Counted from the stretch's first letter, positions 30,011-41,841 are shown. The stretch is 64,000 nucleotides of DNA from Staphylococcus auricularis (GCF_001500315.1 NZ_LLER01000004.1:61356-125355), one strand, 5' to 3'. Notes: generated by a model not told the origin, from the sequence alone. Numbers and translations: made by a program.

Positions 30011-31162
30011 TTATTGATTATTGTTGTTTGAACGCATCGTTAGCAGTTGTTGTTTCATGTCGCCTTCGAGCTGTTGTAATTCTTGTTCAGCTTGCTGACG
30101 TTTGTTACGTCCTTCTTGTTGAATTTGTAACGTTTGCTCAATCGTTTCAATAATATCATTTTGTGTTGTTTTCAGCGTATCAATATCGACAATACCGCGT
30201 TCATTTTCAGTCGCAGTATCGAGCGCATTTTGTTTCAATAATGCTGAATTTTTCAGTAATAAATCATTGGTTGTATCAGAAACAGCTTTCTGGGCTGAAA
30301 CTGCGTTACGTTGTCTCATCAATGTCAGTGCGATAGACATTTGATTTTTCCATAATGGAATACTAGTGAGAATCGAACTTTGAATTTTTTCAGCTAGTGC
30401 TTGGTTCACATTTTGAATCATACGGATTTGCGGTGCAGTTTGAATTGCGATTTGTCTTGATAATTGTAAATCATAGATGCGTTTATCCATTCGGTCGATA
30501 AATTGTTCCATGTCAGCGACAGCTTGCACATCCATCTGATTATTCGATTGTGTTGCTTTTTCTCTTAATTTCGGTAAATCTTCAGATTGGATTTGCTGTT
30601 GCCGTTTTTTAGCAGCTGCAATGTATACGTTTAGATCATCAAAGTATTGTTTGTTCTGTTCATATAATTGATCGAGTAGGGAGACATCTTGAGTTAAGTT
30701 GCCTTTATGTCGATCTAATTCAATCGCTATCCGATCAATTTGGGAACCCACTGATTGCATTCTTGAAAAAATTTCATTCACAGATGCTTTTGTACGTTTA
30801 AAGAAACGTTTTAATTTCGATTGTTTTTCTGGATTGAGTTCATCTGGATCTACGGATTTTAATTTAGACATCAATCCATTCAGTGTTTCACCAACTGGTC
30901 CTACATCTGTCGTTTTTACTTCGTTAAGAATGTGATTGGAAAAATGAGACATGTTGGCTTGAGCGTCTGTACCATAGTTAAGTAATCCATCATTATCTAA
31001 CGGCTCAATTTGTTGAGCTAATGTCTCGATACGTTGTTGATCTTCAGAAGAAAAGTTGGACATTTCACTGGATTGATTTGGTTGCATATCATTCGTCATC
31101 TGATCATTTAAATACTGATCTAACGGATGTGAACTTGTATTTTCGTGTTCATTAACCATCAT
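30011..31162 (-). CDS. telA: TelA-family toxic anion resistance protein
   Basis: 383 aa, mostly alpha-helical with extended coiled coils and a Gln-rich C-terminal tail (QQEGRNKRQQAEQELQQLEG). It matches the TelA/KlaA family (PF05816), linked to tellurite, nisin and antibiotic tolerance in other Firmicutes. The gene lies 22 bp after xpaC in the same direction, a pairing conserved across bacilli and staphylococci, suggesting a shared envelope-stress role. The first of two consecutive ATG codons is used. Confidence 0.9.
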   Translation of the reverse strand: MMVNEHENTSSHPLDQYLNDQMTNDMQPNQSSEMSNFSSEDQQRIETLAQQIEPLDNDGLLNYGTDAQANMSHFSNHILNEVKTTDVGPVGETLNGLMSKLKSVDPDELNPEKQSKLKRFFKRTKASVNEIFSRMQSVGSQIDRIAIELDRHKGNLTQDVSLLDQLYEQNKQYFDDLNVYIAAAKKRQQQIQSEDLPKLREKATQSNNQMDVQAVADMEQFIDRMDKRIYDLQLSRQIAIQTAPQIRMIQNVNQALAEKIQSSILTSIPLWKNQMSIALTLMRQRNAVSAQKAVSDTTNDLLLKNSALLKQNALDTATENERGIVDIDTLKTTQNDIIETIEQTLQIQQEGRNKRQQAEQELQQLEGDMKQQLLTMRSNNNNQ

Positions 31163-31184
31163 ATTCGCTCCATTTCTTTATACT

Positions 31185-31814
31185 TTAATGCATTTTTTCA
31201 TAACGCTTTTGTTCTAACTTATTCACTTCCATCTCAATGTCTAACTTCGCATAATCTTCTTCGTTAAGTTGTCTCAAGTCAGCAACAAGCGTGCGTTTTA
31301 CCTCATCTAATGTGATGCGTGTTTGTTCTAATTTTTGTTTGTCTTCAGCAGATTTTTTAGGTGTTTTAGCTAAACGTGTATATGCATCGATTAAATTTAG
31401 TGCATTATCTATATGAGAGTAAAAGAAGCTTTCTACAGTAAAGAATTTTGCTGGGCGTTCTTTTACAGTGCTCGTGATTGCTCTACTAATGCGATATATT
31501 TCATTGATCTGTTTAAAATCTTTCAGTGAGCGGATATTTATATATGATTTTAAAATGCGTCTCACTTTATCTTGTGCATGTTGGAGTTGATTATTCACAA
31601 ACATATAATCCCGACGAGAAAGTCCAATCTCTTTCAGGTACTTCCCAGAAATCACACGTTGTGTAGGAATATAAATAGCAGCAAAACTCATGACAGAAAT
31701 CAATAAATCTACTAAAAAGTAAAAGTCAAAAGCAAAAAAGCTAACTAGCCATGCAATAACCGCTACCGGGAAAGCAAATATCGTTCCTACAATACGAGAA
31801 ATATTATATCTCAA
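31185..31814 (-). CDS. xpaC: XpaC-like membrane protein
   Basis: 209 aa with two adjacent N-terminal hydrophobic segments (about 8-50) followed by a helical cytosolic domain rich in charged residues. It fits the XpaC family, originally described as hydrolysis of 5-bromo-4-chloroindolyl phosphate. A direct enzymatic role is doubtful because no catalytic motif is visible. It is transcribed with telA and lies 13 bp after acyP. Confidence 0.85.
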   Translation of the reverse strand: MRYNISRIVGTIFAFPVAVIAWLVSFFAFDFYFLVDLLISVMSFAAIYIPTQRVISGKYLKEIGLSRRDYMFVNNQLQHAQDKVRRILKSYINIRSLKDFKQINEIYRISRAITSTVKERPAKFFTVESFFYSHIDNALNLIDAYTRLAKTPKKSAEDKQKLEQTRITLDEVKRTLVADLRQLNEEDYAKLDIEMEVNKLEQKRYEKMH

Positions 31815-31827
31815 ACTTCATCTTCCT

Positions 31828-32097
31828 TTATATAGTAGTAAATTGTTTCAATGACTCATCGATTTTAACATTTTCTATTTCATAATCATCCACTTTCGAA
31901 GCAGGGGATGCTCCGTTTGTTACTTCAGAAATAAAATGATCTAAGTTATCGGCTTCACCTTGTGCATAAATTTCTACATAATCTTCGACGTTTTGCACGG
32001 TGCCAACAATTTGATGTGATTGCGCTATTCTTTGTGTGTAGTAACGGAATCCTACGCCTTGTACTACACCAAAAACTTTAATATGTTTACGTTCCAC
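31828..32097 (-). CDS. acyP: Acylphosphatase
   Basis: 89 aa, the length of S. aureus AcyP. The acyl-phosphate-binding loop GVVQGVGFRYYTQ holds the catalytic Arg, and the Asn lies in VGTVQNVEDYVE. It hydrolyses acyl phosphates such as acetyl phosphate. The GTG start at 32097 is chosen because AGAGGTGATC precedes it properly and it gives the family length; a longer upstream frame to 32142 is not conserved. Confidence 0.93.
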   Translation of the reverse strand: MERKHIKVFGVVQGVGFRYYTQRIAQSHQIVGTVQNVEDYVEIYAQGEADNLDHFISEVTNGASPASKVDDYEIENVKIDESLKQFTTI

Positions 32098-32566
32098 TTG
32101 GATCACCTCTTGTTCTATATTATACGAAATTTCACACCACAAGACTATTATTTAACTTATAGCAAGCACAAATTTGTAAAAAGGAATAAGTTCAGAAATT
32201 TGATTTCGCAGTGATGAAAGTATAGTATTTTACTTAATTCATCATTAATTACTCGACAGATTGCTACGATATGTTTAACATATAATTCTGTATCGATGTA
32301 ATTAATGTAGTTAATGACAAATCTTGGGAGATTAATTCAATGTGAGATATGACTTCTCATTGCAGTTAAATGGCTGTTTATTAAGTCAATAAAATAGGGA
32401 AGTCAGCTTTTAAATACATATTAACAGGGTATACTATTTGTTAGCGATCCCATATCATAATCAAAAATCACATCACGTTTTTGTCCCTAAGTGTTTTGTT
32501 ATTAACGACAACTAGAGCTGAATCTATGTTGAGGGAATGCGAAATAATGAAAGGATGAAACCAACG
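32098..32566. other. Intergenic region upstream of the DUF1033 gene
   Basis: 469 bp with no credible ORF. A TATACT-like -10 lies at 32430-32435, overlapping GGGTAT (32428-32433), with GCTTTT 15-16 bases upstream. This could be a SigA or SigB promoter for the next gene, but neither match is strong. Confidence 0.35.
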
Positions 32567-32875
32567 ATGTGGACAGTTACAAAAATTAGAGCCGATTACG
32601 AAGGTTGGTGGTTATTTAGTGACTGGACTGACAATATCATAGAACGTTATGATTATGAAGATTATGATACTATGTTGGAACAATACACAACAATCATCGA
32701 AAACGCTAAGGAAAAATATGATAATCATATAATAGGTAAATATAACATTTACGCTTTTTATAATAATTGCGAATTAGGATTTTGTGAAGATTGCGATGAA
32801 GATCTACAAATATTTTATAGTTTTATAGTATTAAATAATGATGAAGTTTTTTGTAATTTACCAAAAATAGAATAA
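32567..32875 (+). CDS. DUF1033 family protein
   Basis: About 102 aa from the ATG at 32567 (MWTVTKIRADYEGWWLFSDW), the conserved start of the DUF1033 family. In-frame ATGs at 32555 and 32537 are alternatives, since gaaagg and gaggg lie nearby and no start is ideally spaced. Family features include paired Trp near the N terminus, YDNHIIGKYNIYAFYNN and ELGFCEDCDEDLQIFYS with a CX2C pair. Function is unknown. It is a single gene upstream of the cold-shock gene. Confidence 0.82.
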   Translation: MWTVTKIRADYEGWWLFSDWTDNIIERYDYEDYDTMLEQYTTIIENAKEKYDNHIIGKYNIYAFYNNCELGFCEDCDEDLQIFYSFIVLNNDEVFCNLPKIE

Positions 32876-33057
32876 CTTCTTTTTCGATATTGTATTGCAA
32901 ATTATCTTCATTTCCCTTATAATTATAGTTAAGCAATAGTTTTATTCGGTATTGCAAAAAATATTGAAAGTAACAGAATTAACTGTGAGACCTTATTTTT
33001 TGTAGTATGCGAATAACGCATATTGAAAGAATTTTAAGTCTTGGAGGTTTCACAGAT

Positions 33058-33258
33058 ATGAAACAAGGTACAGTAAAATGGTTTAACGCTGAAAAAGGAT
33101 TTGGCTTTATCGAAGTTGAAGGAGAAAACGACGTATTCGTACACTTCTCAGCTATCAACCAAGAAGGTTACAAATCACTTGAAGAAGGTCAATCAGTAGA
33201 ATTTGAAGTAGTTGAAGGCGACCGCGGTCCTCAAGCTGCGAACGTAGTTAAACTATAA
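33058..33258 (+). CDS. cspA: Cold-shock protein CspA
   Basis: 66 aa with the RNA-binding RNP1 (KGFGFIEVE) and RNP2 (DVFVHFSAI) motifs of a single cold-shock domain. It binds RNA and single-stranded DNA as an RNA chaperone. The true start is ATG 33058 after TTGGAGG. A longer frame from 33007 covers the 5' leader. That leader holds an ATGCG/CGCAT hairpin (33007-33021). As known for staphylococcal cspA, the long leader is a likely temperature- and RNase III-responsive element. A terminator follows. Confidence 0.97.
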   Translation: MKQGTVKWFNAEKGFGFIEVEGENDVFVHFSAINQEGYKSLEEGQSVEFEVVEGDRGPQAANVVKL

Positions 33259-33280
33259 TCATAGATTAAAAAATTGACTC

Positions 33281-33308
33281 AAAAGAGCTCTGAGAAGGGC
33301 TCTTTTTT
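33281..33308 (+). terminator. cspA terminator
   Basis: agagc...gctct hairpin with a run of six T. Confidence 0.85.
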
Positions 33309-33444
33309 AAGTGCTTATTTGTAGTCTATACCCTTAAAAATAGTACACATGCCATGATAAAGTGAAAGATTTGTATTTGAGACTTATCGTCAACCATATG
33401 CCATAACAATATACTTTGTTTCAAACCGCTTCTTATCATTAAAA

Positions 33445-33508
33445 AAGCGCACTGTTCTCAACCATGACAAGCTGATACGAAGAGCTTCGTCATCACAACA
33501 GTGCGCTT
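33445..33508 (-). terminator. Terminator of the lysine operon
   Basis: aagcgcactgtt (33445-33456) and aacagtgcgctt (33497-33508) form a perfect 12-bp stem with a structured loop. On the minus strand the stem ends in a run of six T. The rest of the cspA-lysA gap holds no gene. Confidence 0.88.
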
Positions 33509-33559
33509 CATTTTTATTCTATTTGAACTTCAATGACGTTCTCGCTTCGAATAGATTAT

Positions 33560-34825
33560 TTATTTCGTATCATTAATAATCAATTGACGTAATGTTTGTC
33601 GTTTTATGACTTCACGTGCTTTTCCATCTTTCAAGAAGAAGACTGATGGTTTTTGCATTTGGTTATAATTAGAAGCCATAGAGTAGTGATAAGCACCCGT
33701 TGATAAAATAGCTAGATAATCGCCACGTTTCACTGTGGAAGGCAATGCTGCGTCTTTAATAATAATATCGCCTGATTCACATAATTTTCCAGCTACAGTT
33801 ACTTTCTCATCGGCTGGTTCATTTCGATTCACGAGTAGCGCTTCATAAGACGCATCGTACAACGCAGTACGAATATGATCACTCATACCGCCATCAATAG
33901 AGACATATTTATTCACACCAGGGATGGATTTAATTGTGCCAACTTCATATAATGTGATCCCTGCTTCGCCAACAATGGAACGACCTGGTTCGATACCGAT
34001 TTCAGGTAACGGATAATCTAACTTGTCAGCAATGTCTTTCAACGCATCCGTAATCGCTTCTATACCAGAATCAATAGGGAAACGTTCATCTCCTTCAACG
34101 TATTTAATCGCAAAGCCACCACCTAAATTCAGTAGTTCCACTTCAATATTTTCATCTTTTAACCATTGAAGTACGATGCGAGCTGTTTCAATCATGGCTT
34201 CTGTGCCTTCAATTTGTGAACCAATGTGAAAATGCACGCCTTTTAAATTTAAATGTTCAGTTTCATTGATGCGTTTAACGGCTTCTAATGCTAAACCATG
34301 TTCTATAGACAATCCAAATTTACTATCTTCTTGTCCCGTTTGAATAAACTCATGTGTATGTGCTTCTACACCTGGATTTAATCGAATGACAACATCTACA
34401 GGTTCATGTGCATATTTTTCAATCAAGTCAATCTCATCTAATGCATCTACGACGATATAACCGACTTTGTTTTCTAATGCATAGCGTATTTCGCGTTTCG
34501 TTTTATTGTTACCGTGAAAGTGAATATCTTTCGGATCAAATCCCGCTTCAAGTGCCGTATATAATTCACCCTCAGAAACGACATCTAATTTGAGTCCTTC
34601 TTCTTGGATTAATTTGACCATTTGAAGGCAGATAAACGCTTTCGCCGCATAAGAGATATTATAGTTTAATCCGCTTTTTTGAAAAGCTGCATGATATTGG
34701 CGTATCTGGTCACGAATTTGTGTTTCATCGTATACAAATGTTGGGGTACCAAAGCTTTGAGCTACTGTTTTTAAGCTCGTACCTCCCATTGTTAGTTCAC
34801 CGTAATCGTTATATTCTACTACCAT
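33560..34825 (-). CDS. lysA: Diaminopimelate decarboxylase
   Basis: 421 aa. It decarboxylates meso-diaminopimelate to L-lysine, the last step of the pathway, and lysine is the third residue of the staphylococcal stem peptide. The PLP lysine is in SYAAKAFICL (near residue 60), the HIGSQI motif and the C-terminal GKLCESGDI segment with catalytic Cys are present, and LSTGAYHYSMASNYN closes the PLP pocket. It is the last gene of the lysine operon, 3 bp after alr. Confidence 0.96.
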   Translation of the reverse strand: MVVEYNDYGELTMGGTSLKTVAQSFGTPTFVYDETQIRDQIRQYHAAFQKSGLNYNISYAAKAFICLQMVKLIQEEGLKLDVVSEGELYTALEAGFDPKDIHFHGNNKTKREIRYALENKVGYIVVDALDEIDLIEKYAHEPVDVVIRLNPGVEAHTHEFIQTGQEDSKFGLSIEHGLALEAVKRINETEHLNLKGVHFHIGSQIEGTEAMIETARIVLQWLKDENIEVELLNLGGGFAIKYVEGDERFPIDSGIEAITDALKDIADKLDYPLPEIGIEPGRSIVGEAGITLYEVGTIKSIPGVNKYVSIDGGMSDHIRTALYDASYEALLVNRNEPADEKVTVAGKLCESGDIIIKDAALPSTVKRGDYLAILSTGAYHYSMASNYNQMQKPSVFFLKDGKAREVIKRQTLRQLIINDTK

Positions 34826-34828
34826 TGC

Positions 34829-35902
34829 TTATTCATACTCCTTTATAAGAGAATCGTGATTCATTGCACTCAGTTGTTCTGAGTTTGCTCCCACACCTTT
34901 GAATGTGTATTCATCTATACGTATATCATTATTATATAATATAACGTCATCCTGTGCATGGACTTGATCATCGACTTCTACAAACATGTGACTCATCATC
35001 AATGCGCGGATAGGATAACGGTGACCGTTAATCAATACGTCATGTTCTGCACGTGTGCGTAAAATGCCGTCCCCATAACCAATATCGACCACTGCAAGTT
35101 GGGTATGATCTTTTTTCGCTTCAAAGGCAAAACTATAACCACAATAGTCACCTCGATTAACTTCTCTAACTTGTATCACATGCGCTTTTACTGTCAATGC
35201 TTGAGATATCTCAGATTTATCGATTTGTTGATAAGGTCTCGAACCATATAAAGCAATGCCAATTCTCGCATGAGTATGATAGGGGAGTAACTCATTTTCT
35301 CTAAAATAACTCGCACTATTTTGAGCATGTATCATTTCAAATTCGTAATGTTCATTTAGTAACGTTTCAACGATATGTAACCATGCAGCACGTTCTGTTT
35401 CATATTCTGGGCCATCGAATTCGTCTGCATATCCAAAGTGCGTCCATAACCCTGTAATGATCATTTTTTCATGGTTGGTATTATGTCGATGATGTTCGAG
35501 GACTTCATGTAATGCTTCTAACGTTTTAAAACCTGAACGATAAAGTAAGTTTTCATATTCTAAATGCACTTTAACGCCCGCTAAATCTTCGACATGCGCA
35601 TAATAATACTCAAGTGATGGGAGTGTAACCTGAATATCATAAGCTCTCAATGTATCAAAGTCGTAGCTCGCATTCATGAGAAAGATGGTGGCTTGTGGAG
35701 CGAGTTCTCTTATGCGTACCGCTTCGTTTAAAGACGTCGTACTAAAAGTATCGATACCTGCTTCCAAGAATTGTTCAACTGCAAAGGATAAACCATAATG
35801 ATAAGCATTGTTTTTTACGACTGCAATGATAGAGTGATCACCTTTGACTCGTTTCACATTCTCTAAAAACGCTTGACGATCAACTGACCAAACTGCTGTC
35901 AT
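34829..35902 (-). CDS. Alanine racemase-like protein (Alr2 type)
   Basis: 357 aa, type III PLP fold. The PLP lysine is in [11 protein letters not shown] (near residue 29). The Tyr-containing VDIGYGDG and CGYSFAFEA motifs are recognisable, but the usual MDQ motif reads MMSHMFVEV, so the catalytic surroundings deviate from housekeeping alanine racemases. In staphylococci this second Alr sits inside the lysine operon. A role on a lysine-pathway substrate or as a spare racemase is possible. Its start overlaps the hipO stop by 4 bp. Confidence 0.85.
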   Translation of the reverse strand: MTAVWSVDRQAFLENVKRVKGDHSIIAVVKNNAYHYGLSFAVEQFLEAGIDTFSTTSLNEAVRIRELAPQATIFLMNASYDFDTLRAYDIQVTLPSLEYYYAHVEDLAGVKVHLEYENLLYRSGFKTLEALHEVLEHHRHNTNHEKMIITGLWTHFGYADEFDGPEYETERAAWLHIVETLLNEHYEFEMIHAQNSASYFRENELLPYHTHARIGIALYGSRPYQQIDKSEISQALTVKAHVIQVREVNRGDYCGYSFAFEAKKDHTQLAVVDIGYGDGILRTRAEHDVLINGHRYPIRALMMSHMFVEVDDQVHAQDDVILYNNDIRIDEYTFKGVGANSEQLSAMNHDSLIKEYE

Positions 35903-37076
35903 GATGGATCCACCTCGCTCATTACAAATAATAATTGCTCATAATAATCAGCTATTCTAATGAGCATATGTTCGTTGAAATTTAAATGGGAAGTATGAAG
36001 TCCAGTGACATATCCTTTTTCAACATCTTTAGTACCGACAAATACAAAATAACTAGGGGCAAGCTGACTGTAGAAGCTAAAATCTTCACCAAAGAGATAA
36101 GGTGTAGGTTTATCTATCACTTCAAAGTGTGCTCGAGTTAAACCTTGTTCTACTTGTGGGTGAAGGGAAGATGCATTATATGTAGGTGGATAACCTTCTG
36201 CAAATACCACTTCACATGTCACATTAAATAACAACTGCACGCTATCAGCTATTTTTTCATTTGTGTTTTCACAGTTTCTAAATCTGCTTGATCATACGTA
36301 CGAATCGTTCCTTCTAGATAACCATGACTAGGTACTGTATTAATTGCTTCACCTGCTTCAAAGCGACCCATATGCACGATATTACGTTTTAAACCATTGA
36401 GATGATATTGCTGTATTTGACCTACTTGTGTTAATACATGTTGTAATGCTTCACCACATGAATGACCTTGTTCTTTATCTGCTACGTGACTTGATAATCC
36501 ATTTAAATAAAATCGATATTCTGTGGCACTCGCCGTAATCTCTTCGTCACGAATAACCACTTCACCTTCCTCTTCAAATGGCATCACATGCACACCAAAT
36601 ACCGCTTCTATATCATACTGTTCAAAAGCGCCAGCTTGTATCAATTGATTCGCACCGCCACCTGTTTCTTCAGCAGGTTGAAATATAAAGACGATATTGA
36701 GTGGTAATAAGTTTTGATCAGCAAGTGTTTTACATCTTTGTACGAATAACATCAGTGCTGTAGTATGACCGTCATGTCCGCAAGCATGCATGACATTGTC
36801 ATTTTGACTGCGATAGGGCACATCATTTTCTTCAAAGATAGGGAGTGCATCCATATCTGCTCGGTACGCAATCATGCGATCACTTTGTCCAGGGAGATAA
36901 GTGATGAGTCCTGTTTCCAATGGTCGCGTATAGGTCATCCCTATATCTTCAAGAAATTGAGCAACATATTCAGTCGTTTCATATTCTTGGGAGCTTAATT
37001 CTGGATGTGCATGCAAATGACGTCTATGTTGTGTGACAAATTCTAATTCATCCATTTTTATCATATCCTTTGGCAA
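35899..37076 (-). pseudogene. M20-family amidohydrolase (N-acetyl-diaminopimelate deacetylase-like), frameshifted
   Basis: An amidohydrolase of the hippurate hydrolase/DapL family that would deacetylate N-acetyl-LL-diaminopimelate in the acetyl branch. The N-terminal part (to about residue 275) contains the metal ligands [11 protein letters not shown] and [10 protein letters not shown]. It stops at TAG 36249-36251 after MKK. The remainder resumes in another frame as [17 protein letters not shown] through [19 protein letters not shown] to 35899. One base added to the A-run at 36252-36257 restores an enzyme of about 391 aa. An apparent GTG start at 36240 of the second piece is not a real initiation site. 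The cause is either a homopolymer sequencing error or a genuine mutation. Confidence 0.88.
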
Positions 37077-37158
37077 TTATAACTATCATTGTACTTTCAT
37101 TCTTAAATCTTTCGCTTTTTTCTGTTAATACATTGAAATTGAAAATAACCTCATCCAT

Positions 37159-37881
37159 TTATTCATCATTTAATTTTCTTAACGCTGAAACAATTTCTCG
37201 TTTCGTATGATCTACATCAGCAGATTGTTTAATGACTTTGGCTGGGGTACCTGCAACGACAGCACCTGCAGGCACATCTTCAGTTACAATCGCACCTGCT
37301 GCAACAATTGCGCCTTCACCTACACGAACACCTTCTAAAACGACTGCATTTGCTCCGATTAAAACATTATCTTCAACAACAACAGGAGAAGCACTAGGGG
37401 GCTCAATCACACCAGCGAGTACAGCACCTGCACCGATATGCACATTTTTACCTGTTGTGGCACGTCCACCTAATGTAGCGTTCATATCGATCATTGTACC
37501 TTCTCCAACAACAGCACCAATATTAATGGTTGCTCCCATCATCACGACCGCGCCATCTTCAATAATGGCTTGTTCACGGATAAAAGCACCAGGCTCGATA
37601 CGTGCATTCGTATTTGTTAAATCTTTTAATGGAATAGCTGAATTGCGACGATCCATTTCAATCTCTAAATCCTCGAAGTGGTCTTGATACTGTTCATAAA
37701 AGCCTTTCCAATCTTCAGCTTCACAGAAAATAACTTTTGAATGCTCACTGCCGAATACTTTAAATGTAGTGGGGAAGTTCACACCTTCAAAGTTTCCATT
37801 AACGTAAACTTTGAGGGGAGTAGATTTTTTAGCATCGCTAATATATTGTATAATTTCTTCTGCCGATAAATGTTGTACCAT
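37159..37881 (-). CDS. dapD: Tetrahydrodipicolinate N-acetyltransferase
   Basis: 240 aa. The N-terminal domain is followed by a left-handed beta-helix made of hexapeptide repeats (about residues 90-205, for example [20 protein letters not shown]). It acetylates tetrahydrodipicolinate in the acetyl branch of lysine synthesis. The ATG at 37881 (MVQHLSAEE) matches the family start; ATG 37887 is an alternative two codons upstream. The gap to the amidohydrolase is 82 bp, the longest in this operon. A strongly open antisense frame over the repeats is an artefact of composition. Confidence 0.94.
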   Translation of the reverse strand: MVQHLSAEEIIQYISDAKKSTPLKVYVNGNFEGVNFPTTFKVFGSEHSKVIFCEAEDWKGFYEQYQDHFEDLEIEMDRRNSAIPLKDLTNTNARIEPGAFIREQAIIEDGAVVMMGATINIGAVVGEGTMIDMNATLGGRATTGKNVHIGAGAVLAGVIEPPSASPVVVEDNVLIGANAVVLEGVRVGEGAIVAAGAIVTEDVPAGAVVAGTPAKVIKQSADVDHTKREIVSALRKLNDE

Positions 37882-37902
37882 AATCATTAAACTCCTTTGA
37901 TA

Positions 37903-39512
<1,610 letters not shown>

Positions 39513-40502
39513 TTATCTAGCTCCTTTCAACTTCATTACTTGTTCTAAAATTTGAACTGCGTTTAATGCTGCACCTTTCAATAAATTATCGGATGTACAC
39601 CAAATATGGAATGTATTATCTAAACTGTCATCACGTCTGATACGTCCTACAAAAATTTCATCTTTATCTGTAGAATAAACTGCGAGTGGATATTCATCTT
39701 GTGCTGGATTATCTTGAAGCACTACACGCGAATCGTTATCGAATAGTTGTTGGATCTCTTCAACTGTAGTTGATTGATCTAACGTGACATTCATGTGAAC
39801 ACTGTGACTATCTTGGACAGGTACACGTACACATGTCGCAGTTACACGAAGAGATGGATCATTTAATATTTTTCTCGTTTCGTCGATCATTTTTTGTTCT
39901 TCTTTTGTATAACCATCTTCTAGAAATACATCGATGTGAGGAAGCACGTTGTTATAAATAGGGTGCGGATATGCTTCTGGTGCTTTGCCGTTTGCACCTT
40001 CTGCTAAATCTTTTCTAACTTTTACCCCTGACCCGGATACAGCTTGATAAGTCGTATAAGCGACACGTTGTATTCCAAAGGCTTCTTGTAAAAGTTTTAA
40101 TGGAACTACAGATTGAATCGTAGAACAGTTTGGATTCGCGATAATGTGTCGTTTGAATACAGGTTCATTCACTTCGGGTACGATGAGATCTATGTCTTCA
40201 GTCATGCGCCATTGACTTGAGTTATCGATGACAATTGCACCTGCTTCTTCAAAGAGGGGGGCAAACTGTTGACTTGTACCGCCACCTGCACTCATTAACA
40301 CGTAATCGTAATGTTCACTTGCTGCTGTTTCAGTTAACTCTTGTACTGTGTATGTTTGTCCTTCATGTTCGATTGTTTGTCCTGCAGATCTTGCTGAAGA
40401 AAATAACACCAATTCATCGTAGGGAATATTTTTTCTCGATAAAGTCTCTAACATTTTACGTCCTACTAAACCTGTTGCACCAACTACTGCTATTTTTGTC
40501 AT
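39513..40502 (-). CDS. asd: Aspartate-semialdehyde dehydrogenase
   Basis: 329 aa, matching the S. aureus length. The N-terminal NADP motif VVGATGLVGRKML and the catalytic Cys in IANPNCSTIQSVV (near residue 127) are intact, as is the HIDVFLEDGYTKEE dimer region. It reduces aspartyl phosphate to the semialdehyde used for lysine, threonine and methionine. ATG 40502 is chosen because GAGGTG precedes it; the frame extends to a GTG at 40511 that overlaps this site. Confidence 0.96.
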   Translation of the reverse strand: MTKIAVVGATGLVGRKMLETLSRKNIPYDELVLFSSARSAGQTIEHEGQTYTVQELTETAASEHYDYVLMSAGGGTSQQFAPLFEEAGAIVIDNSSQWRMTEDIDLIVPEVNEPVFKRHIIANPNCSTIQSVVPLKLLQEAFGIQRVAYTTYQAVSGSGVKVRKDLAEGANGKAPEAYPHPIYNNVLPHIDVFLEDGYTKEEQKMIDETRKILNDPSLRVTATCVRVPVQDSHSVHMNVTLDQSTTVEEIQQLFDNDSRVVLQDNPAQDEYPLAVYSTDKDEIFVGRIRRDDSLDNTFHIWCTSDNLLKGAALNAVQILEQVMKLKGAR

Positions 40503-40542
40503 TAAAAACACCTCATATATGAATTTTTCTTGTTGAAACTAA

Positions 40543-41747
40543 TTACTCGATATCAAACGCTTCGTACAATGCTTTGACTGCTCGTTCTCCATTTTCCGCA
40601 TCAATCACATAAGAAATACTAATTTCTGATGTGGTCGTTTGGTAAAAGGTAATATCATGTGCGAGTAACGTACTGAATGCTTTCGAAGCTACTCCGGACA
40701 TATCTCTCATGCCTGAGCCGATTAACGATATTTTTACATAAGATTCATTGATCGTATAATCTAAAGCATTGAAATATTCTGATAACTGCTGTAAAAATGT
40801 CGTGATTTGTTGTGAATCACTATCTTTAATTGTGAATGACATCTGTAATCCTTCTTGATTCACAATTTGTGAAATCATATCAATATTAACTGAACCTTCA
40901 TCTAATTGTTTAAATAACGCTGTATATAACTGTTCAGACGGTTCTGGATAACTGATGGTCACATGTACCATATGGGTATCTAATGCGACACCCGTCACTG
41001 CTTTTTCTCTAATATCTCTGTTCTTGGCATGATCCACGTTCCTTTCTCTTTTGATAACGTTTTTCCTAAATATAAAGGAATGTGATAATTTTTTGCTAAT
41101 TCGACACTTCTCGTTTCTAATACACCAGCACCTAATGCGCTCATTTCCATCATCTCTTCATATGAAACGATGGATAATCGCTTCGCATCTTCATACAACC
41201 TTGGATCCGTCGCATAGACGCCTGCGACATCGGTATATATTTCACAAGGTATCCCGTTGCTTGCAGCTAAGGCCACAGCGGTTGTATCTGAACCGCCACG
41301 TCCAAGTGTCGTCAGTTCATTGTGTTCATTAACGCCTTGAAATCCTGCAATAACGAGAATGTCATGCTGTTGAAATGCTTCTTCAAATAAAGAAGGATCA
41401 ATCTCAGCAATACGACTTTTAAGATAGTGACCTACCGTTTTAATCCCAGCTTGATATCCTGTCATCGCTCTTGCCCGAATTCCGATATCATTCAGCACCA
41501 TCGATAAGTACGAAATCGTTTGCTGTTCACCCGTTGTGAGTAGCAAAGCTACTTCTTGTTCTTTAGGTTGGTGGGTGAGGTGAGAGACATTGTACATCAG
41601 TTGATCTGTCGTCTTTCCCATTGCACTGACTACAACAATCAGTTGTTCACCTTGATCTACCCTCGATTTCAATGTATTAGCAATATTCCTAATTTTATCA
41701 AAATCACTGACCGAAGATCCGCCAAATTTTAAAACAGCTCTGTTCAA
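40543..41747 (-). pseudogene. lysC: Aspartokinase, frameshifted between kinase and ACT domains
   Basis: The first enzyme of the aspartate pathway. The kinase domain (TTG start 41747 after GAGGAGGT; LKFGGSSVSD, VVVSAMGKTTD, TTLGRGGSDTTAVALAA) runs in frame to ILEKKQ and meets TGA near 40995. The ACT regulatory domains (KAVTGVALDTHMVHVTISY onward, KISLIGSGMRDMSGVASKA) are in a different frame. An A-run of five at 41002-41006 would need six to give ILEKKAVTGVA and a protein of about 400 aa. The downstream frame has its own ATG at 41037. Because some lysC genes use an internal beta-subunit start, partial regulatory-subunit expression is conceivable, but the kinase would lose its ACT domains. Confidence 0.88.
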
Positions 41748-41789
41748 TTTTGTAGTACCTCCTCTTTAATTAAGGAGTAAGCTCGCCCA

Positions 41790-41825
41790 TAAAAAAGAGC
41801 AAGTTCGGAAGTGCGAACCTGCTCT
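41790..41825 (-). terminator. Riboswitch-controlled terminator of the lysine operon leader
   Basis: agagcaggttcg pairs with cgaacttgctct around a 6-nt loop (41796-41825 on this strand), followed by T6. Confidence 0.92.
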
Positions 41826-41841
41826 TTGTTTATATACAAGT

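Noticed and set aside
35899..36240. Independent 113-aa gene before alr
   Set aside because: It is the C-terminal part of the frameshifted M20 amidohydrolase, and its apparent GTG start is an internal Val codon.
37232..37687. 151-aa plus-strand frame rich in Ala, Pro, Thr and Ser
   Set aside because: It is antisense to the hexapeptide repeats of dapD, which fully explain the open frame. It has no ribosome-binding site.
40543..41037. Separate aspartokinase beta-subunit gene starting at the internal ATG
   Set aside because: The frame matches the ACT half of one aspartokinase and a single base joins the two halves. No good ribosome-binding site was seen at 41037.
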